Shown: positions 16,457 through 24,653, counted from the stretch's first letter. The stretch is 64,000 bases of DNA from Paenisporosarcina quisquiliarum (GCF_027563315.1 NZ_JAMKBJ010000009.1:62001-126000), one strand, 5' to 3'. Notes: a model not told the origin generated them from the sequence alone. Translations and numbers: made by a program.

Positions 16457-17362
16457 TTAAACAACGCCTTCCTCTTTTAATACCAGTTCAAATTTATCTA
16501 CTACTTCTTTATCATAGTGAGTATTCGATAGTTTTTTCAATTCATCCAATGCGTATTGAGCACTAAATGCTTTCCGATATGCACGGTCTTCCGTCATTGC
16601 ATCGAATGTATCACTGACGGCAATAATACGGGCTTCAAGGAGTATCTCGTCATCTTTCAATCCCTTTGGATAGCCGCTGCCATTCAACCGTTCATGATGC
16701 TGTTCGATAATGATGGCTACATCCTCGTAAGCGCTTCCTTTTATCATTTCAGCCCCATCAGCTGGATGCTTCTTAATTACTTCAAATTCTTCGGTCGTCA
16801 GTTTATCCGGCTTATTCAATATTTCTTTAGGAATGTGTATTTTACCTATGTCGTGTAAAAAAGACGCCGTTGCAAGATTTTCTAATTGCTCTTCATTTAA
16901 TTTAAATTTCCTAGCTATTTTCAATGCATAATTAGCGACTCGGTCACTATGCATATATGTATGTTGATCCTTGATTTCTACTTGTTTAACAATCTCCATC
17001 AATGAAGACATTTCATTTTTAAGGACGCTAAAAGTTTTTTCAGTTATTACCCATAGAAAGGTTACGTCTGATAATGCTGTAAAATGGGTCGGCTCAGTTA
17101 TTCCTTTAGCTGTGAAAGAATCATGTGGACCTAAAATCACTTTTTCCCCATTAAATTCGCAGACAATTTTCCCCGACAAAATAAAATAGTACTCCATCAC
17201 TTCTGGATTCTCAGTAGGGTAAATGTAGAATAATCTATCCTTCTCAATAGTTTGAAGCAATACTTCAACTCCATCACCATCAGCTAGTAAGCTTATTTCG
17301 TTTTTATCATATATTACTTTCTCCAGAAATGACCCTTTATGTCCTATGCTAAAACCTTCCAT
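16457..17362 (-). CDS. Cupin plus HD-GYP phosphohydrolase
   Basis: A 301-aa cytoplasmic protein. A cupin fold fills about 45-110 (EVMEYYFILSGKIVCEFNGE). An HD-GYP domain follows: MHSDRVANYA, the metal pair H170-D171 in FLHDIGKIHIP, then KKHPADGAEMI, and HHERLNGSGYPKGL at 222-235. HD-GYP domains commonly hydrolyse cyclic di-GMP; this one keeps the GYP triad, so activity is plausible. The cupin may be a sensor. The ATG at 17362 follows GAGGAGAATT; ten codons upstream have no such site. It is an isolated gene. Confidence 0.87.
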   Translation of the reverse strand: MEGFSIGHKGSFLEKVIYDKNEISLLADGDGVEVLLQTIEKDRLFYIYPTENPEVMEYYFILSGKIVCEFNGEKVILGPHDSFTAKGITEPTHFTALSDVTFLWVITEKTFSVLKNEMSSLMEIVKQVEIKDQHTYMHSDRVANYALKIARKFKLNEEQLENLATASFLHDIGKIHIPKEILNKPDKLTTEEFEVIKKHPADGAEMIKGSAYEDVAIIIEQHHERLNGSGYPKGLKDDEILLEARIIAVSDTFDAMTEDRAYRKAFSAQYALDELKKLSNTHYDKEVVDKFELVLKEEGVV

Positions 17363-17392
17363 ACTGAATTCTCCTCTGTACAAACTTCTCAA

Positions 17393-17425
17393 AAAAAATG
17401 AGTTCTATGAAAGAACTCATTTTTT
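17393..17425 (-). terminator. Terminator of the 142-aa secreted protein gene
   Basis: AAAAAATGAGTTCT pairs perfectly with AGAACTCATTTTTT. It is placed downstream of 17487-17915 on the minus strand. Confidence 0.88.
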
Positions 17426-17486
17426 CTAATTATACCAATATTTAAATAAAACGATAGAGGATTATTAAAATAATAATTTCGATGTT

Positions 17487-17915
17487 TTAGTGTCCGCCAA
17501 TTCCAATTACGCGAAGTGGATCAATCCATACCAAACGATGAGCAAAGCGTACTAGTACCCATGAACATTCAGCTTGAACTCCTGCTTCAGCAGCTATTGC
17601 AATCGTTTCTTGAGACATTTTCAGCGTTTCGTTATAAACGTCATCAATAATCACATCAAGATTTGCATTATACGTTTTTGTTAATTGAAGGAATTCAGAT
17701 GCACTTTTAGCTTTACGAACGTCAATAAAGTATTGAGCTTGAAGCTCATCTGCAGCTTTCACACCTTCTTCAATTTTTACATCGATTGCTTCGTTTGTGG
17801 ATTCGATAAGCTCAAGTGCATTTACCACAGAAAGCTCAAGTTCTTCTGCTGATGCAGTTGTTCCTAAACTGAAGAATAATGATGCCGTAAATAAAATTGC
17901 TAACAATTTTTTCAT
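17487..17915 (-). CDS. Secreted 142-aa protein of unknown function
   Basis: A signal peptide (MKKLLAILFTASLFFSLG, cleavage after ASA near residue 23) precedes a mostly helical, acidic mature domain (about residues 28-112). The C-terminal 28 residues are different: aromatic and basic, ending VRFAHRLVWIDPLRVIGIGG. One cysteine (AECSW) lies at the junction. I do not recognise the family. The ribosome site GGGAGAG is good. It is monocistronic with its own terminator. Confidence 0.75.
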   Translation of the reverse strand: MKKLLAILFTASLFFSLGTTASAEELELSVVNALELIESTNEAIDVKIEEGVKAADELQAQYFIDVRKAKSASEFLQLTKTYNANLDVIIDDVYNETLKMSQETIAIAAEAGVQAECSWVLVRFAHRLVWIDPLRVIGIGGH

Positions 17916-18098
17916 GTCTTATTCTCTCCCCAAAACTATGTTTTTTTGTGTATATACATAATACAATAGGTAAAATGTTTACCTTTGTAGTAATGTTGCT
18001 GTTAATTTTGGTTCATTTTCATTTAGTATAACTCTATTAAACTTATCTGACTATATTTATTTGTAATTTTTTGTATTATTTGAAAATATAATGACTTC

Positions 18099-18494
18099 CT
18101 ATGACATGAACCCGTGCAACGCACCTAATAAGATAAAAATCACTAGATGATCGCCAATCGCTATCATCAACGATTGATTTGTCATAAGTCCAAACAATCT
18201 ATTTTTTATGTATACCAGGGTAATAATAAACCCAACCATAAATCCTACGAGCATCCCTGGTCCAAAGCCTTCCGCCCCTGTCGCCTCTACTAAAATTGCG
18301 ATGATGAATGAGCTAATGAACGCTACAATTCCTGAAAAGATATACTTCATTGGCCCTTCAATTTCATTATGCTTTTTATCCGGATGTTGATCACCACCCA
18401 ATCTAACCGAATAGTAAACCCCTCCATATACCATGTATAAAAAACCACCAATAATGATGGCAAGTACATTCAATTCGTTTAAAGCTGCTAACAT
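18099..18494 (-). CDS. Small integral membrane protein (DUF1761-like)
   Basis: A 131-aa protein with four hydrophobic segments: about 8-28, 50-69, 76-95 and 108-128. The arrangement, with a short cytosolic loop (GGDQHPDKKHNEIEGP) after the first segment, resembles DUF1761 proteins. Function is unknown. GGAGAG precedes the ATG. Confidence 0.75.
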   Translation of the reverse strand: MLAALNELNVLAIIIGGFLYMVYGGVYYSVRLGGDQHPDKKHNEIEGPMKYIFSGIVAFISSFIIAILVEATGAEGFGPGMLVGFMVGFIITLVYIKNRLFGLMTNQSLMIAIGDHLVIFILLGALHGFMS

Positions 18495-18633
18495 AGAAAT
18501 CTCTCCTTTTTCATCTTAATTCAACTTAACTTAGCCGAATTCCTGCAAGCTGTCATCTTTTATTACCAATAAACCTGCAAATTGAGTGACGCTATCAGTC
18601 TTTCTTTTGGCTTGGTTGTAATAATCGACAGTC

Positions 18634-18767
18634 ACGTAGGAAGAATCGACGTTGACGTAGGAATTATAGGTGCTGACGTAGGAAAAATCGAGGTTCACGT
18701 TGTAAAAGCATCTTTTGGCGTTAAAAGCGTAGCTGTTTCGCGGAATATCTACCTCACATTGTAGGAA
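18634..18767 (-). repeat. 21-bp tandem array, opposite orientation, diverged
   Basis: ACGTAGGAA (complement of TTCCTACGT) occurs at 18634, 18655 and 18676. The 21-bp phase continues through degenerate copies near 18697 (ACGTTGTAA) and 18718 (GCGTTAAAA), and a clearer one near 18759 (TTGTAGGAA). It is the same unit as at 136-240, reversed. The plus frame is open across it and gives D/H-V-G-x-I heptads starting near 18582, but I see no ribosome site. The 18495-18880 gap otherwise holds only the terminator. Confidence 0.82.
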
Positions 18768-18833
18768 TCATAGCCTATTAAAAATTCCGCGCTATTTATA
18801 TAGAAGAAAACCATTAGAAACCTTATCCTATCA

Positions 18834-18871
18834 AAAAACCTGTCTTCCACAAATTTGGAGGACAGGTTTTA
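18834..18871 (-). terminator. Terminator of the TRM11-like methyltransferase gene
   Basis: AAACCTGTCTTCC pairs with GGAGGACAGGTTT around an 8-base loop, with an A run on the left for the minus transcript. Confidence 0.85.
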
Positions 18872-18880
18872 CTTTTTACC

Positions 18881-19834
18881 TTACTGACATACTAAGATTT
18901 CTCTGGAAAATAGGCCTTTTTTGGCTACACATCGGTCGATGATGTCGAAACCAGCTTCTTCAATCATGTGATCGATTGTCTCAATCGTGACTACCACGAG
19001 TTTCTTTGAAAAAGGTCTTGCATGCTTGAGAATGAAAAGTTGTTCCCCAGGAGTGGCGTGAGTAAAGAGATTGTATGGCATATCAATAATCGTGGCATCA
19101 TAACTGGACGTTACTTCCGCAATTGGTCCAAGGTCAACGTCTCCGGATAGTCCGAAATGCGCTATGTTTTCACGTGATCCTAAAACGACCAGTGGATTAA
19201 TATCGCGGCCTACTATATCAATTCCCATTGACAGTGCTTCCACTAAGACCGTACCGATTCCACAACAAGGATCTATTGCTTTGACACCTTCTGGATTCGG
19301 TACTGCAATATTCGCGACTGCTCTTGCAACTCGAGTACTTAGGGCAGTGGAATATTCACGTGGTTTTTTTAAATGATGTAACCAAACGGCTTCGTTTTTC
19401 AGATATTTCCCAAAATACCATCGTCCTTCAAATGGCACTAAACCAAATGTTATATCGGGTTGATGAACATCCGCTTCCCCTTCAATAATCAGGCCTATTT
19501 CCCGTTCAATTTCGCGCTTTTGTTTGTATTCCACTTTTTCCGTTGCAGCCAAATCATTAATTTTGACGAAAATGACTTTAAACGTGGAATCCAACATGTT
19601 GACATCTTCCACTTGTTTTAAAATATCCGAAAGCTCGTCTCCTTCGAAAATCACTTGAATTCGTTCCTTCATAAAAGGACTTCTGTTTGGGTTTATTTCA
19701 ATAGAGCTTTTGAGTATTTTAGCTTTGGTATCCTTTTCAAAAAAAGACCTCATTTCCAAGTGACATAAAGATTCTTCGTCACCGGTATATGCGTATGTAT
19801 ATATAAAGTCACCAGTTGGCGTAAGTTGATTCAA
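18881..19834 (-). CDS. TRM11-type RNA methyltransferase
   Basis: A 317-aa SAM-dependent methyltransferase. The C-terminal Rossmann domain carries motif I DPCCGIGTVLVEAL, then DIVGRDINPLVVLGSREN, and the catalytic motif IIDMPYNLF, a D-x-P-Y form typical of N2-guanine or N6-adenine methyltransferases. The N-terminal half (about 1-150) is a THUMP-like or NTD region. It looks like the TRM11/Trm-G10 group acting on tRNA G10, which is inference. The TTG at 19834 is chosen because GGATGGG precedes it; the upstream ATG at 19855 has no ribosome site. Confidence 0.82.
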   Translation of the reverse strand: MNQLTPTGDFIYTYAYTGDEESLCHLEMRSFFEKDTKAKILKSSIEINPNRSPFMKERIQVIFEGDELSDILKQVEDVNMLDSTFKVIFVKINDLAATEKVEYKQKREIEREIGLIIEGEADVHQPDITFGLVPFEGRWYFGKYLKNEAVWLHHLKKPREYSTALSTRVARAVANIAVPNPEGVKAIDPCCGIGTVLVEALSMGIDIVGRDINPLVVLGSRENIAHFGLSGDVDLGPIAEVTSSYDATIIDMPYNLFTHATPGEQLFILKHARPFSKKLVVVTIETIDHMIEEAGFDIIDRCVAKKGLFSREILVCQ

Positions 19835-20000
19835 ATTATTCCCATCCTTTAGCATGCTCTTTGAAGGAGCAGTTACTTGTTAGTATAACAAGTGGCGAAT
19901 ATTTATGCCGGGAAAGTGAAGAATAATTCATATACAGAACTTATCGATAACTAACCAAATTATTATCGATAAAATTATTTTAGAAAAACTTTTTTTGAAT

Positions 20001-20030
20001 ACATGAAGAGGAACTTTTCTACCCATACTT
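20001..20030 (+). promoter_or_regulatory. Putative forespore-type promoter, copy 1
   Basis: ACATG at 20001-20005, an 18-bp spacer, and CATACTT at 20024-20030 compare with sigma-F/G elements (GHATR and CATNHTA), with one mismatch in each. The same layout precedes the paralogue at 24243. Confidence 0.5.
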
Positions 20031-20066
20031 ACTACGTACGGCCAACTTGAAAGGAGACATGATCAA

Positions 20067-20261
20067 ATGCCAAAAAACAATCAGAATTCTTCAGGTAAAA
20101 ACACTCGCAACAACACGCAAACACCACCGAAAACTGGTCAAGCAAAAAATGGTGCTACAGGTCGTGAAGAATTCTCTCGTGAATTGACTGAAATCATTAA
20201 CAAAAACACGCAAACAGGACAAAATCAAAAAACTGCTCAAAAACGTAAAAACAACAAGTAA
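20067..20261 (+). CDS. Small N/Q-rich spore-type protein, paralogue A
   Basis: A 64-aa hydrophilic protein, rich in Asn, Gln, Thr and Lys, with the central motif GREEFSRELTEIINKN. A paralogue with the same layout lies at 24243 (motif AREEFSREFTELSNKN). The composition and the E-F-S-x-E motif resemble small acid-soluble spore proteins of the gamma type, which are stored for amino acids in the forespore. That assignment is tentative. AAGGAGAC precedes the ATG, and a sigma-F/G-like promoter sits upstream. A perfect terminator follows. Confidence 0.7.
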   Translation: MPKNNQNSSGKNTRNNTQTPPKTGQAKNGATGREEFSRELTEIINKNTQTGQNQKTAQKRKNNK

Positions 20262-20273
20262 TTAAATGTAAAT

Positions 20274-20315
20274 GAAAAGAAGCAGGTTTTCCTAAAATGG
20301 ATACCTGCTTCTTTT
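20274..20315. terminator. Bidirectional terminator
   Basis: GAAAAGAAGCAGGT pairs perfectly with ACCTGCTTCTTTTC across a 14-base loop. It sits between the convergent small spore-type gene and the ywrJ-like gene. Confidence 0.88.
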
Positions 20316-20347
20316 CTCTATATAAAAGGCAAAACTGCTGCCTGTTT

Positions 20348-21004
20348 TTATTTTCCCTCATGCATCGATTTCAGATGGGCCATGTTCAAATAAATGGTTT
20401 TCCCATTTCCTTTTACCAATTCCACCAAAACATTTTCAACACCATTCAGGATTCCGATCTTTTCGGAATCTTTCCCTAAATCAAATAGCACTATTTTTCC
20501 TAAGGATTTTTTCATTTGCTCTTCAAACGTTTGAGCGAATGATTCGCCAGAAGAATTGATTTGTTGGCCTGTCTTGATTTGATAAGGGGTTTGGTTGAGG
20601 TAGGGGATTAGCCATTTTAGGTGCGCAACTGGAATGTACATTGTTTTAAATGCCGGTGAATCGAATACAATATAGTCTTTCTGAACGTTTTGGATATAAC
20701 CGTGAACTATATGATTGCCGGTTAAGAAAAGCTCCACAAATATGCCCGATGCGTTCGTCAAGATCTGTTTCAAGGATAGCTGCGTCCCCTCAAATGGTGC
20801 AGTTTCTTCAATGATGTATTCCGTATCAGAGGATTCTCCTTTGTTAACGGAAAGAAGATGGACGAGCGGCAAATACACATATTGTTGACCATTAAAGAGT
20901 ACGATTAGGTCAGTACCTAATTCCAATAGCTTTCCTACAATCGTTTTTTTGGAGGATATTTCAACCTCTATTATTTTTCCTATATAAGATTTAAGGCTAT
21001 TCAT
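20348..21004 (-). CDS. ywrJ: YwrJ-like, CotB-related coat-type protein
   Basis: A 218-aa protein with three short beta-rich Sm-like modules: about 1-55 (IGKIIEVEISSKKTIVGKLL), 80-130 (GIFVELFLTGNHIVHGYIQN) and 165-215 (KIVLFDLGKDSEKIGILN). Each ends in a H-L/I-K type motif such as VAHLKWL and MAHLKSM, as in CotB. In B. subtilis ywrJ and ywrK lie next to cotB, and the same order holds here, so I infer the YwrJ position. AAAGGAG precedes the ATG. It is the last gene of the leftward cluster from cotB. Confidence 0.75.
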   Translation of the reverse strand: MNSLKSYIGKIIEVEISSKKTIVGKLLELGTDLIVLFNGQQYVYLPLVHLLSVNKGESSDTEYIIEETAPFEGTQLSLKQILTNASGIFVELFLTGNHIVHGYIQNVQKDYIVFDSPAFKTMYIPVAHLKWLIPYLNQTPYQIKTGQQINSSGESFAQTFEEQMKKSLGKIVLFDLGKDSEKIGILNGVENVLVELVKGNGKTIYLNMAHLKSMHEGK

Positions 21005-21021
21005 TTATTCAACTCCTTTAC

Positions 21022-22380
21022 TTATAAAATGAAGAGAAGCCACAAATTAAATGCAATCAACGTGACGAAAAGAGTTAATGGGATGACTAACAAAGCGACT
21101 TTAAAATATTTGGACCAGGTGATATGAACGCCATTTTTCCTTAATACAAACATCCATAACAATGTGGCCAATGTTCCTAATGGAGACAACAAGGCGCCAA
21201 TATCGCTCCCGATGATGATCGCTATATAAGAAACTTGTAGCGTTTGCAAATCCAACCCCATATCTGTAATCATCAATGTTCCTAACATAACGGAAGGTAA
21301 GTTATTCATCAGATTGGAAAGAATACTAACTAATAGACCCGTGATAAAACTTGCAAAGACGAAATTTTGTTTCATCAAGCCTTCAAACAATTCATTGAAA
21401 AATGTGGTGATTCCCGTATTGTTCAATGCATATACCGTGACATACATTCCAAATGCAAAAACCAGAATATGCCACGGCGCTTTTTTAATTACGTCCATGA
21501 TTCCCATTCGCATACTGATCCATCGAATCATGATCAATAAAACTGCACCGACTATGGCTATCGCTTCTATAGAGACGCCATACGTAGGTAAAATAAAATA
21601 GCTTCCCCTTATGATGACGACCATACTAATACACACTTTGAACAACGGCCAATTGATAGCTTCCAACGGTTGAGGTATCCCTGACAATGGATGTGCATGA
21701 TTTGAATTTGAAATAAATCGTTCAATCGAGGTATTGTTTAACGTGGATATGTTCTTAGGGATATCTTTCTTAAAGAGAAGATATAGTAGCAGGCTGAGTG
21801 TGAAAATCCCAACCATGGAAGGAACAAAAGCAAAATGCGTATACGAAATTAAATCCAGACCAACCATTTTCAAGCCAATCAGATTGGCAATATTACTTAC
21901 ACCAATCGGTAAACTAGCTGACGTAGCAATAAATACACCTGCGAATAAATAAGGGTACTTTTGATGGGGTTTCAGCTGTAACATGTTTACGATATGGAGA
22001 ATGATTGGTGTGGTAATCAGAATACTGCCATCATTATTGAAAAAGATGGTCATTAAAAAACATAGAACCATAATGTACAGGAATAACCTCATTCCAGACC
22101 CTTTTGCTTTATTGACGAGATTAACAGCTGCCCATCGGAATACCCCGATACTTTCCAACACTATACACATGACTATGGTTGAAATAATGGTGATGGATGG
22201 GCCGCTTACTAGCTTAAATATCTCGAGAATATCACTAAATGGAACAACGCCTGCTACAAAGAGTAACATAGCTCCAATAATTGCTGGAATGGCTTCATTT
22301 ATTCCCCGAGGTCTCCACATGATAAAGAGAGTCGTGAGTGCAAATATCGTAAATGTATAAACGAGTACGTATTCATGCAT
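21022..22380 (-). CDS. ywrK: ArsB/NhaD-superfamily transporter, YwrK-like
   Basis: A 452-aa polytopic membrane protein with about 11-12 segments of the ion-transporter superfamily. Motifs include GPSITIISTIVMCIVLES and IFFNNDGSILITTPIIL in the first half and the SNLMNNLPSVMLGTLM loop in the second, the paired hairpins of this fold. Substrate is not clear; arsenite or anion is typical of the family. The ATG at 22380 overlaps the end of the small gene 22373-22519, so translation may be coupled; an ATG at 22395 is an alternative. It is between that small gene and ywrJ. Confidence 0.85.
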   Translation of the reverse strand: MHEYVLVYTFTIFALTTLFIMWRPRGINEAIPAIIGAMLLFVAGVVPFSDILEIFKLVSGPSITIISTIVMCIVLESIGVFRWAAVNLVNKAKGSGMRLFLYIMVLCFLMTIFFNNDGSILITTPIILHIVNMLQLKPHQKYPYLFAGVFIATSASLPIGVSNIANLIGLKMVGLDLISYTHFAFVPSMVGIFTLSLLLYLLFKKDIPKNISTLNNTSIERFISNSNHAHPLSGIPQPLEAINWPLFKVCISMVVIIRGSYFILPTYGVSIEAIAIVGAVLLIMIRWISMRMGIMDVIKKAPWHILVFAFGMYVTVYALNNTGITTFFNELFEGLMKQNFVFASFITGLLVSILSNLMNNLPSVMLGTLMITDMGLDLQTLQVSYIAIIIGSDIGALLSPLGTLATLLWMFVLRKNGVHITWSKYFKVALLVIPLTLFVTLIAFNLWLLFIL

Positions 22381-22519
22381 TTGAATTAACCCCATTAAAA
22401 CGGAATTTCATTTTCTTCTTATTCTTACGGTCAATCGGTAATGCCTGCTCTTCTATTGGAGGTGTTAAAAGTTGATAAAAGAATAGTCCCGAGACCATTA
22501 ACAAAGAAAAAATGATCAT
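22373..22519 (-). CDS. 48-aa small membrane protein before ywrK
   Basis: ATG at 22519 follows GGGAGGAA, one of the best ribosome sites in the window. It encodes MIIFSLLMVSGLFFYQLL, one hydrophobic helix, then TPPIEEQALPID and a basic tail RKNKKKMKFR. The stop at 22373-22375 overlaps the first codons of ywrK by 8 bases, suggesting coupled translation. The K/R-rich C-terminus would lie in the cytoplasm. I do not recognise the family. It is between cotB and ywrK in the same direction. Confidence 0.72.
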   Translation of the reverse strand: MIIFSLLMVSGLFFYQLLTPPIEEQALPIDRKNKKKMKFRFNGVNSNA

Positions 22520-22635
22520 TTCCTCCCTCCTTTCTACTGAAATGGAGAGTGTTCTTCACCCTCTATTTAATATTCTTCTTCCTGAATTCTGCGGTTGCGT
22601 TTATTTGTTTGCCGAAACGACAGGATGCTCAACTA

Positions 22636-23637
22636 CTACTTCTTTGTTTTTCCTTGTCGAGCTTTTTTCTTCAAACGTCTATTTCTTCGTTTATTAGCAA
22701 GATTCAACTCTTCTTCATATGTGAGTTTTGACCGAGTTGATGTTTCTTGATCAGTTGATTCCTGCTTTTGTGATTCATTAGATTGCTCGTTATCAGTTGA
22801 AGTATTAGTTGTTTGAGCATTTTGGGTTTCTTCTTTTTGATTATCTTTTTGTTCGTCTTTTTGCTCTTCTAATGGATTAATGCTCAAACTGAAGTTTTTC
22901 ACATGATAGGTCGCGATTCTGAAAATTTCATTGTTTACAACCAATACAAGATAATCATCATTGGCTTCCACTAATAGACCTTCCATGCTTTCAGGACCTT
23001 TTCTATTAATCTTAATCCAGGAATATTTAAGATTTGTCATTAAATTAGCTGTGTTATCAGCAATTATTTGTTCATAAACTTCCTTCATTTTCTTCACTGC
23101 TGTTTCTTCAGTTACTTCTTCTGTTGATTCTTCCGTTACTTCTTCTGGTGTTTCTTTTGTTACAGTGGGTTGGTCAACACTTTCTTTCTCTTCCACAACT
23201 TCTTGGCTAGTTGTTGGAATGGCATGACTGAAGCTCTTGATATGTTGTTCTTTGTAAAATATTAATCCGTCCTGTTCCGTGTAAAGAACTAAAAAATCAT
23301 CCTTAACATCAATCAATGTTCCAAACTTCGATTCTGGACCTTTCCCGTTAATTCGAATTGTTTGATCTTTGAAATGACCTAAAAGCTCATTAAATGTAGC
23401 TGCTTTTACTAAATTGTTGGCGTCGTAAACTTTTAAAATGGAATTGTATCTAATCTGCGAATTTTCTTTAATACTCTTTATGTGAGCTGTTTTGTAATAA
23501 ATAATTTCGCCATCTTCTTTTTGTAGCGTTAAATAATCTTCGTTTACATCCAATAAAACGCCTACATTCGAATCTGGGCCACCTCTGTAAACTTGAACCG
23601 CTCTTCCAACCAATGAGCTTAAATACTCATCTTTCAT
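22636..23637 (-). CDS. cotB: Spore coat protein CotB
   Basis: A 333-aa outer-coat protein. Three Sm-like modules share the CotB hallmark: VYRGGPDSNVGVLLDV (about 17-32), INGKGPESKFGTLIDV (about 95-110) and INRKGPESMEGLLVEA (about 211-226), each followed by a strand and H-I/V-K motif. Between modules 2 and 3 is an acidic Glu/Thr/Val segment. The C-terminus is Gln/Glu/Ser/Thr-rich and ends in KRRNRRLKKKARQGKTKK. B. subtilis CotB is similar but has long Ser/Lys repeats, which are absent here. GGGGAAG precedes the ATG. It begins the cotB-smORF-ywrK-ywrJ cluster. Confidence 0.85.
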   Translation of the reverse strand: MKDEYLSSLVGRAVQVYRGGPDSNVGVLLDVNEDYLTLQKEDGEIIYYKTAHIKSIKENSQIRYNSILKVYDANNLVKAATFNELLGHFKDQTIRINGKGPESKFGTLIDVKDDFLVLYTEQDGLIFYKEQHIKSFSHAIPTTSQEVVEEKESVDQPTVTKETPEEVTEESTEEVTEETAVKKMKEVYEQIIADNTANLMTNLKYSWIKINRKGPESMEGLLVEANDDYLVLVVNNEIFRIATYHVKNFSLSINPLEEQKDEQKDNQKEETQNAQTTNTSTDNEQSNESQKQESTDQETSTRSKLTYEEELNLANKRRNRRLKKKARQGKTKK

Positions 23638-23851
23638 TCTGTCTTCCCCTTTCTGCTTATCTCAATTTACTAAAAACAAATAAAAAAGCCTTTCTGACTT
23701 AGACAGGGCAAATTATTTTGTTAAGTTTATGATTATATATATGTATTTGCTTTCCTTGTGCATAGGTAAATAAATCAATTTCCTCATTGCTGAAAGGAAT
23801 CCGTATTAAAAGTGGAGAATATATACTCATCATGTTTTTGGGGGATTTAAC

Positions 23852-24160
23852 TTGGAAAAATTACAATTTTTATATCAACTAAAATTAATTCCGTCTTTAC
23901 TGGAAGAAGCAAATTGGACGGATCAAGAAAATAATATTGTCCAGAAGCACTTCGAAGAATTACAGCACTTGAAAGCAATAGGAAAGCTCATTTTGGCGGG
24001 CAGAACTTTAGAGATGGATTCATCCGGATTTGGCATTGTTATTTTGGAAGTGGACTCTGAAGATGAAGCAAGAACGTTGATGGAAAACGATCCGGCAGTA
24101 AAAGAAGGTATTATGACAGCTACATTATTCCCTTATCGCGTTGCATTGATTAGAGATTAA
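23852..24160 (+). CDS. YciI-family small protein
   Basis: A 102-aa protein of the YciI fold, a dimeric alpha-beta ferredoxin-like domain: LIPSLLEEANWTDQENNIVQ, then HFEELQHLKAIGKLILAGRT, and DEARTLMENDPAVKEGIMTA. The pattern matches the family; the usual His-Asp pair is not obvious here, so catalysis is doubtful. It starts with TTG behind GGGGGAT. The next gene downstream is the spore-type paralogue. Confidence 0.82.
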   Translation: MEKLQFLYQLKLIPSLLEEANWTDQENNIVQKHFEELQHLKAIGKLILAGRTLEMDSSGFGIVILEVDSEDEARTLMENDPAVKEGIMTATLFPYRVALIRD

Positions 24161-24177
24161 TGAGGTAATTCTCAGTT

Positions 24178-24207
24178 ACATGAAAACACCCTTTTTTAGC
24201 CATACTT
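24178..24207 (+). promoter_or_regulatory. Putative forespore-type promoter, copy 2
   Basis: ACATG at 24178-24182, exactly 18 bp, then CATACTT at 24201-24207. The pair and spacing match copy 1 at 20001-20030, and CTTTT-T-TA lies between the boxes in both. Confidence 0.5.
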
Positions 24208-24242
24208 TACAAGAACACATACTTTGGAAAGAGGGCGAACAA

Positions 24243-24425
24243 ATGGGTAAAGACAACCATAATTCATCGAGCAACAACAAAAATTCCTTGCCTCAGACAC
24301 CAAAAGCTTTGAAACAAACGCCTCAGCAAGCAAGAGAAGAATTTTCTCGTGAGTTCACTGAACTTAGTAATAAAAATAGAAATGCTGGAAAATCGACAGA
24401 TCAACAAGGTCGAACTAAAAGGTAA
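24243..24425 (+). CDS. Small N/Q-rich spore-type protein, paralogue B
   Basis: A 60-aa hydrophilic protein starting MGKDNHNSSSNNKN. The shared motif QAREEFSREFTELSNKN aligns with paralogue A at 20067. Start is the ATG at 24243 behind AGAGGG; an upstream ATG at 24180 lies inside the promoter-like element and is rejected. As with A, a gamma-type small acid-soluble spore protein is likely but not proved. It lies 30 bp before a second small acidic gene. Confidence 0.7.
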   Translation: MGKDNHNSSSNNKNSLPQTPKALKQTPQQAREEFSREFTELSNKNRNAGKSTDQQGRTKR

Positions 24426-24455
24426 TTAAGCGGTAATCAATTGGAGTGATATGAC

Positions 24456-24638
24456 GTGAGTTTTAATCGCGAAAAAGAGATTTTTTCCGATCCAGCCAAT
24501 ACGATTGTGAGTGTAAACGGAGTTCAAGTATTTCTAGATAACAAGTTTGAAGATGAAACATTAAATGAGGAAATCGCAAGAGAAAACCACGAGGAAAATG
24601 AAGAAAAATCAATTACAAAGCATCAGCTCAAAAATTAA
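24456..24638 (+). CDS. Small acidic protein of unknown function
   Basis: A 60-aa protein with a GTG start behind GGAGTGAT. It begins MSFNREKEIFSDPANTI and ends in a Glu/Lys-rich helix (about 32-58). It has no signal peptide or membrane segment. It is 30 bp after paralogue B and shares its terminator, so it may be produced with that gene. I do not recognise it. Confidence 0.6.
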   Translation: MSFNREKEIFSDPANTIVSVNGVQVFLDNKFEDETLNEEIARENHEENEEKSITKHQLKN

Positions 24639-24653
24639 ACGGCATTAATAACG

